DNA from: Candidatus Omnitrophota bacterium
Lineage (GTDB): Bacteria; Omnitrophota; Gorgyraeia; 2-01-FULL-45-10
Reading direction: 5' to 3'
Length of the DNA: 35,943 nucleotides
Assembly: GCA_028699255.1 (NCBI GenBank)
Contig: JAQVUX010000005.1
Coordinates: 1-35,943, forward strand
The position numbers and the translations under genes are program-made. Below are positions 9,946 through 17,668 of this stretch, in pieces. Every line of letters starts with the position of its first letter. The stretch's first letter is position 1. Under the pieces are notes generated by a model. It was not told the origin of the DNA. It searched no databases and was given only the letters and a program-made list of their open reading frames with translations.

Positions 9946-9975
9946 ATTATATAATATTAGTCATATAGGTGTCAA
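9946..9975 (-). promoter_or_regulatory. Sigma-70-type promoter for the ilv-leu-aro operon
   Basis: On the minus strand a perfect TTGACA (9970-9975) and a perfect TATAAT (9946-9951) are separated by 18 bases. Transcription should start near 9939, giving a leader of about 20 bases containing the GGAGG of ilvD. So short a leader leaves no room for a peptide attenuator or T-box between promoter and ilvD. Confidence 0.85.
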
Positions 9976-9993
9976 TATCAAAGGCGTTTTCGC

Positions 9994-10003
9994 ACCCCGG
10001 GGT
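9994..10003. repeat. Possible decayed copy of the RAYT-associated palindrome
   Basis: ACCCCGGGGT, preceded by C, matches the 11-base core of the palindromes that flank the transposase gene at 14787. The outer TTTCC/GGAAA arms are not preserved. It lies seven bases beyond the stop of the large gene at 10010. A chance match is possible. Confidence 0.35.
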
Positions 10004-10009
10004 ACGTGG

Positions 10010-13000
10010 TTACGCGAATTCGAGTAGGTACTCCTGGCGCGCTTTAAGACGAGGTAATTCCGCGGGATCCTTCACGTCAATCGGTCGCAGTATGAATTTA
10101 AGCCGGTTTATAAATAAGAACGGGTTACTTTTGAGTTCGCTCAACGCCACATAGTCACTTACAGGCTCCTTTGCCAATAACCGGTATAGCTTGTAAAACG
10201 ATTCTTCGTCATCGGCAAGATACGCCTTGCCGGTACCGATCAGCCCTTCGAGATCTACCAGGTCATCCGCTCCGATATTACGGCCATCCAGATTGATATA
10301 AATGACCTTCGCGTTCGCATTTTTAAGAGCCGTAACCTGATCAACATCCAGCATATTTAACGGCAGTATCGTAACCGTATCATCATTGACATTATTGCAC
10401 GCGAACGATACGAGTTCGCCGATTTCGTTAAAACTTACCCGATATTGTTTATCCTGCGTGATCTTTCTTATCTTCGTCAGAAAATTCGTCTGACTGGGCG
10501 CGGCGTATCCGGCCCAGGCCTTTATCGTGTAGACTTTCTCTGTAACCTGCGATTCTTTTATCTGCCTGTACGCATAATCCGAAACGTGCAGTCGCAGTGC
10601 CGCCTTAACCATCGGCAATTCCGCGGCGGGAATATCCTTTCGCCCGAGAAGAGTCCCTGTGGCCGGCTTATTTACGTCAGCCGGTGCGCCGGTAACGACG
10701 TTGATGAGGTTCTGGATATACTCTTGCTCGTTGTGCATCGTTCGTGGTGCGTTTTGCGTAGCGCCATCAACCGGCGCTCCTCGCATCATCTCCGTAAACC
10801 GGTAATTACCCGCCGTCGTGGCCGGCTCAAACACGCCCGCGCCGACGAGTGTCTCGAATATCGCCCGCTCCGTGTCCGACGCCGGCTTGTCCTCCGAAGC
10901 TTTAGCGTAGGAGGACGCGATCCCTTTCTCGCTAAGCGCCGCGGCCATCCGCTCCGGGTTGTCGCGGAGGCCCATCAGCAGACCGGCCGGCGTCGCGTCG
11001 TTCGTCGTTCGTCTTTCGTCATTGCGATCCCGCCCGCGGTCATCATCCAGGGCGGGAGAAGCAATCTCGTTTTTCTTCACTCCAGACGCCCGCTCCGTAC
11101 CCGAGACAACGACTGACGCGCCTCCGGCCGACACAGTCTGCTTCGTCCGAACCGCCCCGGTCACGGCCTCGGCCAAACGATCGCCGTTGGGCAAGCGGGT
11201 CAACGCGTGCGGGCTAATGATTATATCTTTAGGCTCGGCAACGCTTCGACCAGTCAGGTTGTCCAGCATCTTGGAAGAGTCGCTCACATAAATGTACTCT
11301 TTATGATCAGAAAGTTCTTCGGTGGCGCACCATTCAAACCCCAATTTTTGGTAAATACTCTGCGCCCTGATATTTTCTTCCTCGACCTGCAGGGAGACTA
11401 AGGGCGGGCCGGCATAATCCTGCTTCAAATAAATAAACCCACTTTTGTTGATATCTGCAACGGCTCTAAGAAATAACCGCTTCGCAATCCCTCTATTTTG
11501 ATACCCATAACTTACGGCCAAAGCATGAAAATAGAGAGAGACTTTGTTAAGGCCCAGTCTGTTCCCGGCCGCCTCTTCATATCCGATCAGCAACCCTATC
11601 GGATGACCCGAGCTGTCCTCGCATATATAGCTATGATCCCACTTGCCCGGAAATACCCTGTGGTTGGGTCTGCCAAATTCCCCGGCCTTCCATTCGTCCG
11701 TCAATAGTTGCCCTTCTTCCCAGATATCCACCTTAATGGTGTTATGCAGTTCCAGTATCTCTTTGAGATGGTCCCTGGCATACTCTATTGTGAGCGGTTT
11801 TATCGTGACAGCATCCCTCTTTCTGCCTGCCGGCGCGGTTTCCGGTGTAGACGGAGTTTTGGAATTTTCAACGAAGGCCCCAGCGTCATCCGTACGCGGC
11901 TTGGCACGATTCTCTTCGATATCAAAACCCATGGTTGTTAAATCGTTAAGATACGCCCTATAAAGATTCCCAATCCTTTCTAAAGATCCGGGTAAAATCT
12001 CCCTCCGGCCAGATTCCTCATACGCCTCTGCCACATCGGCAATATGACGCGCCATGCGATCTAATACATCCCGACTCAACTTATCGCTTTCGACAAAAAT
12101 AGCTATTTCGGATCCGGCGATTAATTCATGCGCTTTTTTAATCAATTCCCCGACGGTATATAGACGTCTTTCGCCAAGAGAGCCTCCATGTTGCACAACG
12201 GCAAAAGAAATCCTCGCCCATTCCGGCAAATCGTTGAGCGATCCGATCATCTGGCCTGTAAGCGTGTCCGCGGATCTGACGTGCATATTAAATTTCAATT
12301 TCGCCCGCGCGCTCGACGCCCGAGACAATCGCTCGACAGCCTCCCGCGCTTTAATAACATATTCCGGAGAAAAACTGGCCGTCTTGGCTTTAATTGCTTT
12401 CACAAGACTATATTTGACACCGGTAGCTTCGGCAAAATTTTTGACCGTCAATTTGCTCTGTTTAATTAAACCGAGTATAATTTTATGCTTACTTTTTTCA
12501 AAAGCGGTTCTCGCCGCGATCATAACGGCTGTCGGTATAGCCATATCGCCGCGCTTCATATTTTGCACTTCGACGGCAGAGATCGGATTTTTTGGAGACA
12601 CTACTTTCCCATATTCAGTATCATCAAGGTTCAAAGCCTTCTGTATGTCCGTAAATAAAGCAACTGCTTGCGCATGGGCATATTCGCTTATTACCTCAAG
12701 AGCATTCTGCGGCAAGCCGCCTACTCCATTTGCGACATTCGCAAGAGTACGCCACCCGATCCCTACCCGTCTGGCTAATTCCAAAACGGTTATCCCCAAC
12801 ATATGGATAACCTCTTTTACTACCTCATAGGCATCAGCATAGTTTTCTAAAACTTTTACATCTTTCCTTACACGGCTTTTAGTGAATTCGACATATTCTT
12901 TCGGGAGCGGCGCGTTAATACACTTTTCGGTAAAAATTTCTATTCCACGGGGGGCGGTACGCCCATCATATCTTTCAAGAAGCCTCTCCACCGCACCATC

Positions 13001-14584
13001 CGAAAGGTCGAGCCACCCCCGGACATCTATCAAAGCGGCCAGTTTCGCGTAAAAATCCTTCTTGTCAATAGATGAGATCCTGCGAATCGGCGCGTCCTCG
13101 ATCGCCGATAAGTTCCCTATCATCCTGGTCAGTATTCTATTTGTTTCCTCCATATTATCAACATTGTAAAGCCGGTCCAGATCGTCATAAAGCAATCCTA
13201 CCGCATCATCTCTGTAGCACGCGGCTTTGGTGACTATAGCGGACATACGCGCTGTCCGAAGCCTCTCGAATTCTTCGCTGAACTCAGTTAACTGACGTCC
13301 CTTATCGCTATGTGGGGCAAACAGATAATATTTATTTAGCACCGACCTGATCGCCGCGCTTCCGGTATCCGGGTCGTAAAAAATAAACCTGCCGGTTATC
13401 TTATCCGCTTCTTTCTTAAAATATATATTTATGGCGATCCGATGACCTTTAAAATCAAGCGCGGGATAACGATAAATGACCTTTTCGCCGCTACCTTCGT
13501 ATTCACGAGAACACTCACAAGCTGTTACTCCGCAAATTCCAGCTTTTGATGCCGCATGAATAAGGATATCGGTAAAACGCGACGACAATTCGAGATCAAT
13601 CGATGGGTCAAGCCTGTCGATATAGCATTGCCTGATATTGCCGGTTAAAAAACGACGCTCTGCCATAACACGGCGCATTCTGCGGAGCTTAGACAGGATT
13701 GGCCGCCGGGTTTTTTCGAAACTTTTCGTAATCGTTTCACAACTCATCATTCCCTGATAGCGGGAAAGCATTTCGATCGTAGCACTCACCATACCTACAA
13801 CTGTAATCTGTAGCGCTTCCCGTTCGCGATCGAGCCTCTCTATGCGCTCGTCTATTACTTTAGCCTCAGCGCCGGTAAGCCCCGGGTAACGATCGGCATT
13901 CGCGCCATTGGACGGGGACGGCACATCGGACGCGCCGGGACCCTGCCAGAATCTCAAGCCTGAAACCGCGGGGTGCGCGTTCCACGCCGAAGACGGCATC
14001 GGACGATCATCCAGCATTGAAAAATCGCCCAGCGGGGCCAGGTCACCGCCGGCGCCGATCGCGCTCGGCACAGCCGTCCTCTGCGGATTATTGGGCATTC
14101 CAAAACTTCCGCCGCGGATACGAAAATTCGCCTCTTCGTGCTTCGCGACCGCTTCCTTCTTAACCGGAAACAGTAATGGTTCATCCCAAAAATATTTTGG
14201 ATCGACAAATATGACCGGCCGCGCGGAATCTATTTTTAAGTCAATAATAGTGTTTACATTGAACTTTGCCGATAACCCGGGAAACGACGCGATTACTACG
14301 GGCTTTCTTCCGTTACCATAATCCGCCCAATCTTCGCGCACCTTCTTCAGTTTGTCGAAACCACCCAGCTTTGCCAGATAATAGTTAACATATCTCGCGG
14401 CAACCGCTTCGCATCCCGCCTCGAATCGTTTCTGAAAATCTGGAGAAGCCGTGGCTTTCCATGGCGCAAGATTTGCATATTCCTGGGCATTTGCAAAAGT
14501 ATTAGAAAATAAAAATACCCCCGCGACAAACCCGGCGAGAGTCTTTTTAAAAAATATCGTCATTCCTCTGCTATTGATATGCAT
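10010..14584 (-). CDS. Very large exported mosaic protein with HTH-like segments and a GNAT acetyltransferase domain
   Basis: Function unknown; 1524 residues. The N-terminus has a Sec signal peptide: Lys-Lys, a hydrophobic run LAGFVAGVFLFSNTFA, then probable cleavage after ANA. A linker rich in Pro, Gly and Ser spans about 155-245. Two segments resemble XRE-type helix-turn-helices: about 593-624 (ELARRVGIGWRTLANVANG) and 710-735 (NFAEATGVKYSLVKAI). Residues about 926-1100 form a GNAT N-acetyltransferase domain, with the acetyl-CoA motif ALAVSYGYQNRGIAKRL near 1018-1034 and the late NIRAQSIYQKLGFE segment. Residues about 1172-1232 look like translated repeat DNA. The C-terminal module (about 1290-1524) resembles the end of the 1278-residue protein at 22286. 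The ATG at 14563 (MTIFFKK) is an alternative start. No frameshift is needed. Omnitrophota-type origin is inference. Confidence 0.8.
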   Translation of the reverse strand: MHINSRGMTIFFKKTLAGFVAGVFLFSNTFANAQEYANLAPWKATASPDFQKRFEAGCEAVAARYVNYYLAKLGGFDKLKKVREDWADYGNGRKPVVIASFPGLSAKFNVNTIIDLKIDSARPVIFVDPKYFWDEPLLFPVKKEAVAKHEEANFRIRGGSFGMPNNPQRTAVPSAIGAGGDLAPLGDFSMLDDRPMPSSAWNAHPAVSGLRFWQGPGASDVPSPSNGANADRYPGLTGAEAKVIDERIERLDREREALQITVVGMVSATIEMLSRYQGMMSCETITKSFEKTRRPILSKLRRMRRVMAERRFLTGNIRQCYIDRLDPSIDLELSSRFTDILIHAASKAGICGVTACECSREYEGSGEKVIYRYPALDFKGHRIAINIYFKKEADKITGRFIFYDPDTGSAAIRSVLNKYYLFAPHSDKGRQLTEFSEEFERLRTARMSAIVTKAACYRDDAVGLLYDDLDRLYNVDNMEETNRILTRMIGNLSAIEDAPIRRISSIDKKDFYAKLAALIDVRGWLDLSDGAVERLLERYDGRTAPRGIEIFTEKCINAPLPKEYVEFTKSRVRKDVKVLENYADAYEVVKEVIHMLGITVLELARRVGIGWRTLANVANGVGGLPQNALEVISEYAHAQAVALFTDIQKALNLDDTEYGKVVSPKNPISAVEVQNMKRGDMAIPTAVMIAARTAFEKSKHKIILGLIKQSKLTVKNFAEATGVKYSLVKAIKAKTASFSPEYVIKAREAVERLSRASSARAKLKFNMHVRSADTLTGQMIGSLNDLPEWARISFAVVQHGGSLGERRLYTVGELIKKAHELIAGSEIAIFVESDKLSRDVLDRMARHIADVAEAYEESGRREILPGSLERIGNLYRAYLNDLTTMGFDIEENRAKPRTDDAGAFVENSKTPSTPETAPAGRKRDAVTIKPLTIEYARDHLKEILELHNTIKVDIWEEGQLLTDEWKAGEFGRPNHRVFPGKWDHSYICEDSSGHPIGLLIGYEEAAGNRLGLNKVSLYFHALAVSYGYQNRGIAKRLFLRAVADINKSGFIYLKQDYAGPPLVSLQVEEENIRAQSIYQKLGFEWCATEELSDHKEYIYVSDSSKMLDNLTGRSVAEPKDIIISPHALTRLPNGDRLAEAVTGAVRTKQTVSAGGASVVVSGTERASGVKKNEIASPALDDDRGRDRNDERRTTNDATPAGLLMGLRDNPERMAAALSEKGIASSYAKASEDKPASDTERAIFETLVGAGVFEPATTAGNYRFTEMMRGAPVDGATQNAPRTMHNEQEYIQNLINVVTGAPADVNKPATGTLLGRKDIPAAELPMVKAALRLHVSDYAYRQIKESQVTEKVYTIKAWAGYAAPSQTNFLTKIRKITQDKQYRVSFNEIGELVSFACNNVNDDTVTILPLNMLDVDQVTALKNANAKVIYINLDGRNIGADDLVDLEGLIGTGKAYLADDEESFYKLYRLLAKEPVSDYVALSELKSNPFLFINRLKFILRPIDVKDPAELPRLKARQEYLLEFA
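10890..10914. repeat. Hairpin repeat inside the 1524-residue gene (coding SYAKASEDK)
   Basis: Arms TCCTCC and GGAGGA enclose a partly paired centre. Read on the coding strand it gives Ser-Ser-Tyr-Ala-Lys-Ala-Ser-Glu-Asp-Lys in a region without recognisable domain structure. From memory, this peptide recurs as translated repeat DNA in several metagenomic lineages; that is recollection and not tested here. Confidence 0.5.
11021..11065. repeat. Second intragenic inverted repeat (ATTGCGATCCCGCCC family)
   Basis: Near-complementary arms (attgcgatcccgccc / gggcgggagaagcaat) lie inside the large gene. The encoded stretch is charged and low-complexity (Asp-Asp-Asp-Arg-Gly-Arg-Asp-Arg-Asn-Asp). A related GTCATTGCG hairpin occurs at 19632-19669, suggesting a dispersed repeat family. 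Confidence 0.5.
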
Positions 14585-14596
14585 ATAAGTTATTTG

Positions 14597-14624
14597 ATTA
14601 TATCATATGGCAGGGTTAATTCAA
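14597..14624 (-). promoter_or_regulatory. Extended -10 promoter for the 1524-residue gene
   Basis: Minus strand: TTGAAT (14619-14624), 16-base spacer, perfect TATAAT (14597-14602) preceded by TGA, which makes an extended -10. The start site would be near 14590, only a few bases before the ATG at 14584 and about 27 before the ATG at 14563. The message would therefore be nearly leaderless if the first ATG is used. Confidence 0.6.
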
Positions 14625-14656
14625 CCGAAAGTCAGCTAACTTTTTTTAGCCTAACA

Positions 14657-14676
14657 TTTCCACCCCGGGGTGGAAA
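14657..14676. repeat. RAYT-associated palindrome, copy 1
   Basis: Exact 20-base palindrome TTTCCACCCCGGGGTGGAAA, followed by ATTA as in the other two copies. Here the palindrome is nested in outer TAACAT/ATGTTA arms. Near-direct repeats (TAACTTTTTTTAGC and TAACTTTTTTTGC) flank it. It lies between the divergent 1524-residue gene and the transposase gene. Confidence 0.9.
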
Positions 14677-14745
14677 ATTAAAAAAATGTTAACTTTTTTT
14701 GCAACAAAACCGCATTTTGACCGTCTATATAGTGAGGGGTCATGC

Positions 14746-14765
14746 TTTCCACCCCGGGGTGGAAA
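14746..14765. repeat. RAYT-associated palindrome, copy 2, next to the transposase RBS
   Basis: The same exact 20-mer, preceded by GC and followed by ATTA. It ends five bases before the AAGGAGGT ribosome-binding site (14771-14778) of the transposase gene, so a hairpin or bound protein could affect translation or transcription. Confidence 0.9.
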
Positions 14766-14786
14766 ATTACAAGGAGGTAAAGTTTT

Positions 14787-15422
14787 ATGCCGAGAAGAAT
14801 GATGCCTATTGTCACTGATCAAATCTATCACGTTATTACAAAAAGCCGATACGCCCCTGCACCGTTCATCGTAGAGGCGGATTATCACAGAATGATTGCG
14901 GCACTTAAGTTCTACAGATTTATTAACCGCCCAGGTAAGTTTTCCAATTATCTGCACAATATGCGGCCGAGTATAAATATTGGCGCATGCATGGTTGACA
15001 TAGTTGCTTTTTGCATAATGCCCAATCACATACATCTGCTATTAAGGCAAAATACCGATGGGGGTATATCCAATTTTATGAGTATGCTTCTAAATAGCTA
15101 CACGAAATACTTTAATCTTAAATACAAGCGGCAGGGCCCTATTTGGGAAAAAAGATTTAAGGATGTGCTTATTGAAAACGATGAGCAGTTATTACACGTA
15201 ACCCGGTATATACACCTTAATCCGGTTACAGCTTTTTTAACCGATGACCCATATGATTGGGAATTTTCTTCCTATCGGGAATACATAAATACCGAAGAAT
15301 GCACGGAAAAAATATGTAATTATTCCAATCTGATTGATATGCAACCCGCAAGATATAAGACATTCTGCATATCCAATATCAAATTACAGCGACAAGTATC
15401 ACGAAACAAGATAATGGTTTAA
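14787..15422 (+). CDS. REP-associated tyrosine transposase (RAYT, Y1/HUH family)
   Basis: A 211-residue Y1-type single-strand transposase related to IS200/IS605 TnpA. The HUH motif is H81-I-H83 in FCIMPNHIHLLL. A catalytic tyrosine is expected in NSYTKYFNLKY (Tyr105 or Tyr108), followed by the RAYT-typical QGPIWEKRFKD and RYIHLNPV blocks. Known RAYTs bind, nick and rejoin REP palindromes and are usually single-copy and not self-mobile. This gene is flanked closely by 20-bp palindromes (14657, 14746, 15426), the last only three bases after its stop. AAGGAGGT eight bases before the ATG sets the start. It is the only plus-strand gene in the window and is visibly more AT-rich than its neighbours, consistent with acquisition. 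It appears intact. Confidence 0.92.
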   Translation: MPRRMMPIVTDQIYHVITKSRYAPAPFIVEADYHRMIAALKFYRFINRPGKFSNYLHNMRPSINIGACMVDIVAFCIMPNHIHLLLRQNTDGGISNFMSMLLNSYTKYFNLKYKRQGPIWEKRFKDVLIENDEQLLHVTRYIHLNPVTAFLTDDPYDWEFSSYREYINTEECTEKICNYSNLIDMQPARYKTFCISNIKLQRQVSRNKIMV

Positions 15423-15425
15423 CGC

Positions 15426-15445
15426 TTTCCACCCCGGGGTGGAAA
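15426..15445. repeat. RAYT-associated palindrome, copy 3
   Basis: The same exact 20-mer, preceded by GC and followed by ATTA. It begins three bases after the transposase stop. The TTA of its ATTA flank (15447-15449) is the stop codon of alr on the opposite strand, so the repeat forms the end of alr. Confidence 0.9.
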
Positions 15446-15446
15446 A

Positions 15447-16601
15447 TTATGTTTTGTAAACACGGGGGACGCGGTTTGAGATGAGCGAGATCGCTTCGTA
15501 CGCGATGGTCCCGGCAAGACGAGCCAGTTTCTCCATCCTGATCTCCTCCATCCCCTGGCGGCCGACGAGGATAACTTCGTCGCCCACCTGCGCGCTCTTT
15601 ATGTGGCCGATATCGATCATCGTCTGATCCATCGTCACCTTGCCGACGACACCCGCGCGCTTGCCGCGCACGAGCACCTCGGCTTTGTTGGAGAGGTTTC
15701 GCGCGAACCCGTCAGCGTAGCCGATCGGGAGCGTCGCGATGCGGGTATTCTTCTGCGTTACGTGCGTTCGGCCGTAACTTATTGAGCGGCCGGGTGGCGT
15801 ATCTTTTATGTATACTATATGCGTTTTCAGGGAAAGGACGGGCTTAAGCTTTATCAGCTTCGGGAAATTATACTTCGGATACATGCCGTATATGACAAGG
15901 CCGGGTCTTACGAGATTAAGGTGCGCCCGCTTGATATCGACGGTGGCGATCGAGTTCGCGGCATGTTTCAACGGTATGCGTATGTCGGAAGCCTCAAGCT
16001 TCGCGAGAAGTTTCTCGAAAGACTCTATCTGGTAATTTGTGAAAAAATCATCACGGCCGGCGCTCGAAAAATGCGTGTATATACCTTCGACCTGGACATC
16101 CTTTTCGCGGCTTACGCTCTTGATAAAATCCAGCGCATCCTCGTGCCATATACCTATTCTGCCCATACCGGTATCTATCTTTACATGAACTTTGGCTCCT
16201 CGACCGAACGCGGCGGCTTTCTTAACGGCGTCGAAAATAGCGCTGTCGCATAACGTAATGGTTACACCATGCTCGACCAGCACAGGTATTTCTACGGGCA
16301 AAACCGAACCAAGCACGAGTATCGGCGTCTTTATGCCGTTCTCGCGCAGGCGCACCGCTTCGTCGGTAGTGGCCACTCCCAGATAATTTACGCCGATCCG
16401 CTCGAGAACCGTCGCGACCTCGACTATGCCGTGGCCGTAGGCGTTCGCCTTCACCACGACCATGATGTTCATGTTTTTTCCGACGAGCCGCCGCACCTGC
16501 TTGTAGTTGTATTCGATAGCTTTTAAGTCTATCTCCGCCCAGGTCGGCCTGTACCTCGGCTTCGAATGGCCGTTCTTCGTAGTTACGTTCATTTGTGTCA
16601 T
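15447..16601 (-). CDS. alr: Alanine racemase
   Basis: PLP enzyme converting L- to D-alanine for peptidoglycan; it feeds the ddl encoded in the dcw cluster of this window. The PLP-lysine block is VVKANAYGHG near residue 45. The later ISYGRTHV, LPIGYADGF and VGKVTMDQTMIDI segments carry the catalytic tyrosine and dimer-interface residues. I start at the ATG at 16601 (384 residues) because it makes an ATGA overlap with the tsaB stop; an in-frame GTG at 16619 would add six residues and a longer overlap. The gene ends inside the flank of RAYT palindrome copy 3, so the last residues may have been altered by that insertion, though the protein ends in the normal region (SNRVPRVY). Confidence 0.95.
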   Translation of the reverse strand: MTQMNVTTKNGHSKPRYRPTWAEIDLKAIEYNYKQVRRLVGKNMNIMVVVKANAYGHGIVEVATVLERIGVNYLGVATTDEAVRLRENGIKTPILVLGSVLPVEIPVLVEHGVTITLCDSAIFDAVKKAAAFGRGAKVHVKIDTGMGRIGIWHEDALDFIKSVSREKDVQVEGIYTHFSSAGRDDFFTNYQIESFEKLLAKLEASDIRIPLKHAANSIATVDIKRAHLNLVRPGLVIYGMYPKYNFPKLIKLKPVLSLKTHIVYIKDTPPGRSISYGRTHVTQKNTRIATLPIGYADGFARNLSNKAEVLVRGKRAGVVGKVTMDQTMIDIGHIKSAQVGDEVILVGRQGMEEIRMEKLARLAGTIAYEAISLISNRVPRVYKT

Positions 16602-17251
16602 ATGCCTTTTATATCGCACTCCTTTGAATATAAATAAAGCGGTTCGAGTTTTTCCGCGGTAGTTATTTTCCGGCGCTTGAACAGCTCCTCGCCCAGGCGC
16701 GCGACAACTTCCGCTTTCGGATACCAGTTTTCGACCGAAGGCTCTTTGCCTATCAGCGAAAGCGCGTCTCCTAAAAATACTATTTTATCATATCGCTCCG
16801 TTTTCTCCATTAAATCCTTGACCGGCAGAAGCATGTACCCGGAGATCCGTTTCATGCTCTTACCTTCTGAACGATACAGGCACGCGTAGACCTTATTCTT
16901 ACGCGCGTCCAGCACCGGGCAAACGATCCCCTGATAACTTTTAATATTCCGCGCTATCACGTCGAGCGTCGGAACGGCAACTATAGGTAGCCCCAACGCG
17001 AAGGAAAACCCTTTGATAGTCGTAACGCCTATACGTAAACCCGTAAAAGAGCCGGGGCCGGCGCTTATCGCCAGGCAATCGACCGCGGGCAATTTAACCC
17101 GCGCTTTTTTAAGCACATTCTCGAGGGTCGGCATAAGCATGCTCGAATGGCGCATGCGCATCTTCCGGTGGAATCCGGCGACAATCTTACCGTCGCGCAC
17201 GACCGCAATACTCAGATAATCCGTAGATGTGTCTATCGCCAGGATCATCAT
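16598..17251 (-). CDS. tsaB: tRNA threonylcarbamoyladenosine synthesis protein TsaB
   Basis: ASKHA-fold partner of TsaD in the t6A37 tRNA modification complex; it lacks catalytic activity itself. The 217-residue protein opens ILAIDTSTDYLSIAVV and has the family block ISAGPGSFTGLRIGVTTIKG near residues 66-85. Length is typical (about 220-230). Both its ends overlap neighbours by ATGA: its start with the tsaE stop (17248-17251) and its stop with the alr start. TsaD and TsaC are not in the window. Confidence 0.94.
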   Translation of the reverse strand: MMILAIDTSTDYLSIAVVRDGKIVAGFHRKMRMRHSSMLMPTLENVLKKARVKLPAVDCLAISAGPGSFTGLRIGVTTIKGFSFALGLPIVAVPTLDVIARNIKSYQGIVCPVLDARKNKVYACLYRSEGKSMKRISGYMLLPVKDLMEKTERYDKIVFLGDALSLIGKEPSVENWYPKAEVVARLGEELFKRRKITTAEKLEPLYLYSKECDIKGI

Positions 17252-17667
17252 GCTTTCCTCATCTCTATCTTCCGCTTATCCTCGCTCAGGGCGGTCAATT
17301 TAACTTCGACGTATTTTTTCGGCAGAATCGGCCGTATCTTGTCAGCCCATTCTATCACCGTAACGCCATCGCTGTAAAAATATTCTTCGTAGCCTTCCTC
17401 GTCGAGAACGCTCGAATGATCCAGGCGGTAGAGATCAAAATGGTAGAGCGGCAATTTTCCTTTATACTCTTTTATTATTACAAACGTGGGGCTGTTGACA
17501 TAACGCGGATTCTTTACGCCAAGCCCTGCGGCGATACCTTTAGTAAACACGGTCTTGCCCGAGCCGAGGTCACCTATCAGGGCCACAACATCGCCCTTTT
17601 TTAGTTTTAACGCCAGCTTCCGCCCTATTTCTATCGTATCTTCAGGACTATTTGAAATGTATCGCAT
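17248..17667 (-). CDS. tsaE: tRNA threonylcarbamoyladenosine synthesis ATPase TsaE
   Basis: P-loop ATPase that resets the TsaBD complex in t6A synthesis. The 139-residue protein has the Walker A LIGDLGSGKTVFTKGIA near residues 32-48. It also has the family block VNSPTFVIIKEYKG, the LYHFDLYRL segment, and a late VIEWADKI near residue 105. It is coupled to tsaB by a four-base overlap and lies one base after the stop of thiL. The N-terminus starts directly in the expected strand (TIEIGRKLALKLKKGDVVAL), so the ATG at 17667 fits. Confidence 0.94.
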   Translation of the reverse strand: MRYISNSPEDTIEIGRKLALKLKKGDVVALIGDLGSGKTVFTKGIAAGLGVKNPRYVNSPTFVIIKEYKGKLPLYHFDLYRLDHSSVLDEEGYEEYFYSDGVTVIEWADKIRPILPKKYVEVKLTALSEDKRKIEMRKA

Positions 17668-17668
17668 A

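Noticed and set aside
12054-12830. Long plus-strand open frame of 258 codons inside the 1524-residue gene
   Set aside because: It is antisense to a continuous coding frame with recognisable domains, has no family motifs and no good ribosome-binding site.
14646-15035. 129-codon minus-strand frame across the RAYT region
   Set aside because: It reads through a palindrome and antisense to the HUH transposase; no motif or ribosome-binding site.
14657-15445. A mobile IS200/IS605 element with terminal hairpins
   Set aside because: The flanking units are perfect palindromes in multiple copies and the protein has RAYT-type blocks (RYIHLNPV); there is no TnpB and no defined element ends. Not fully excluded.
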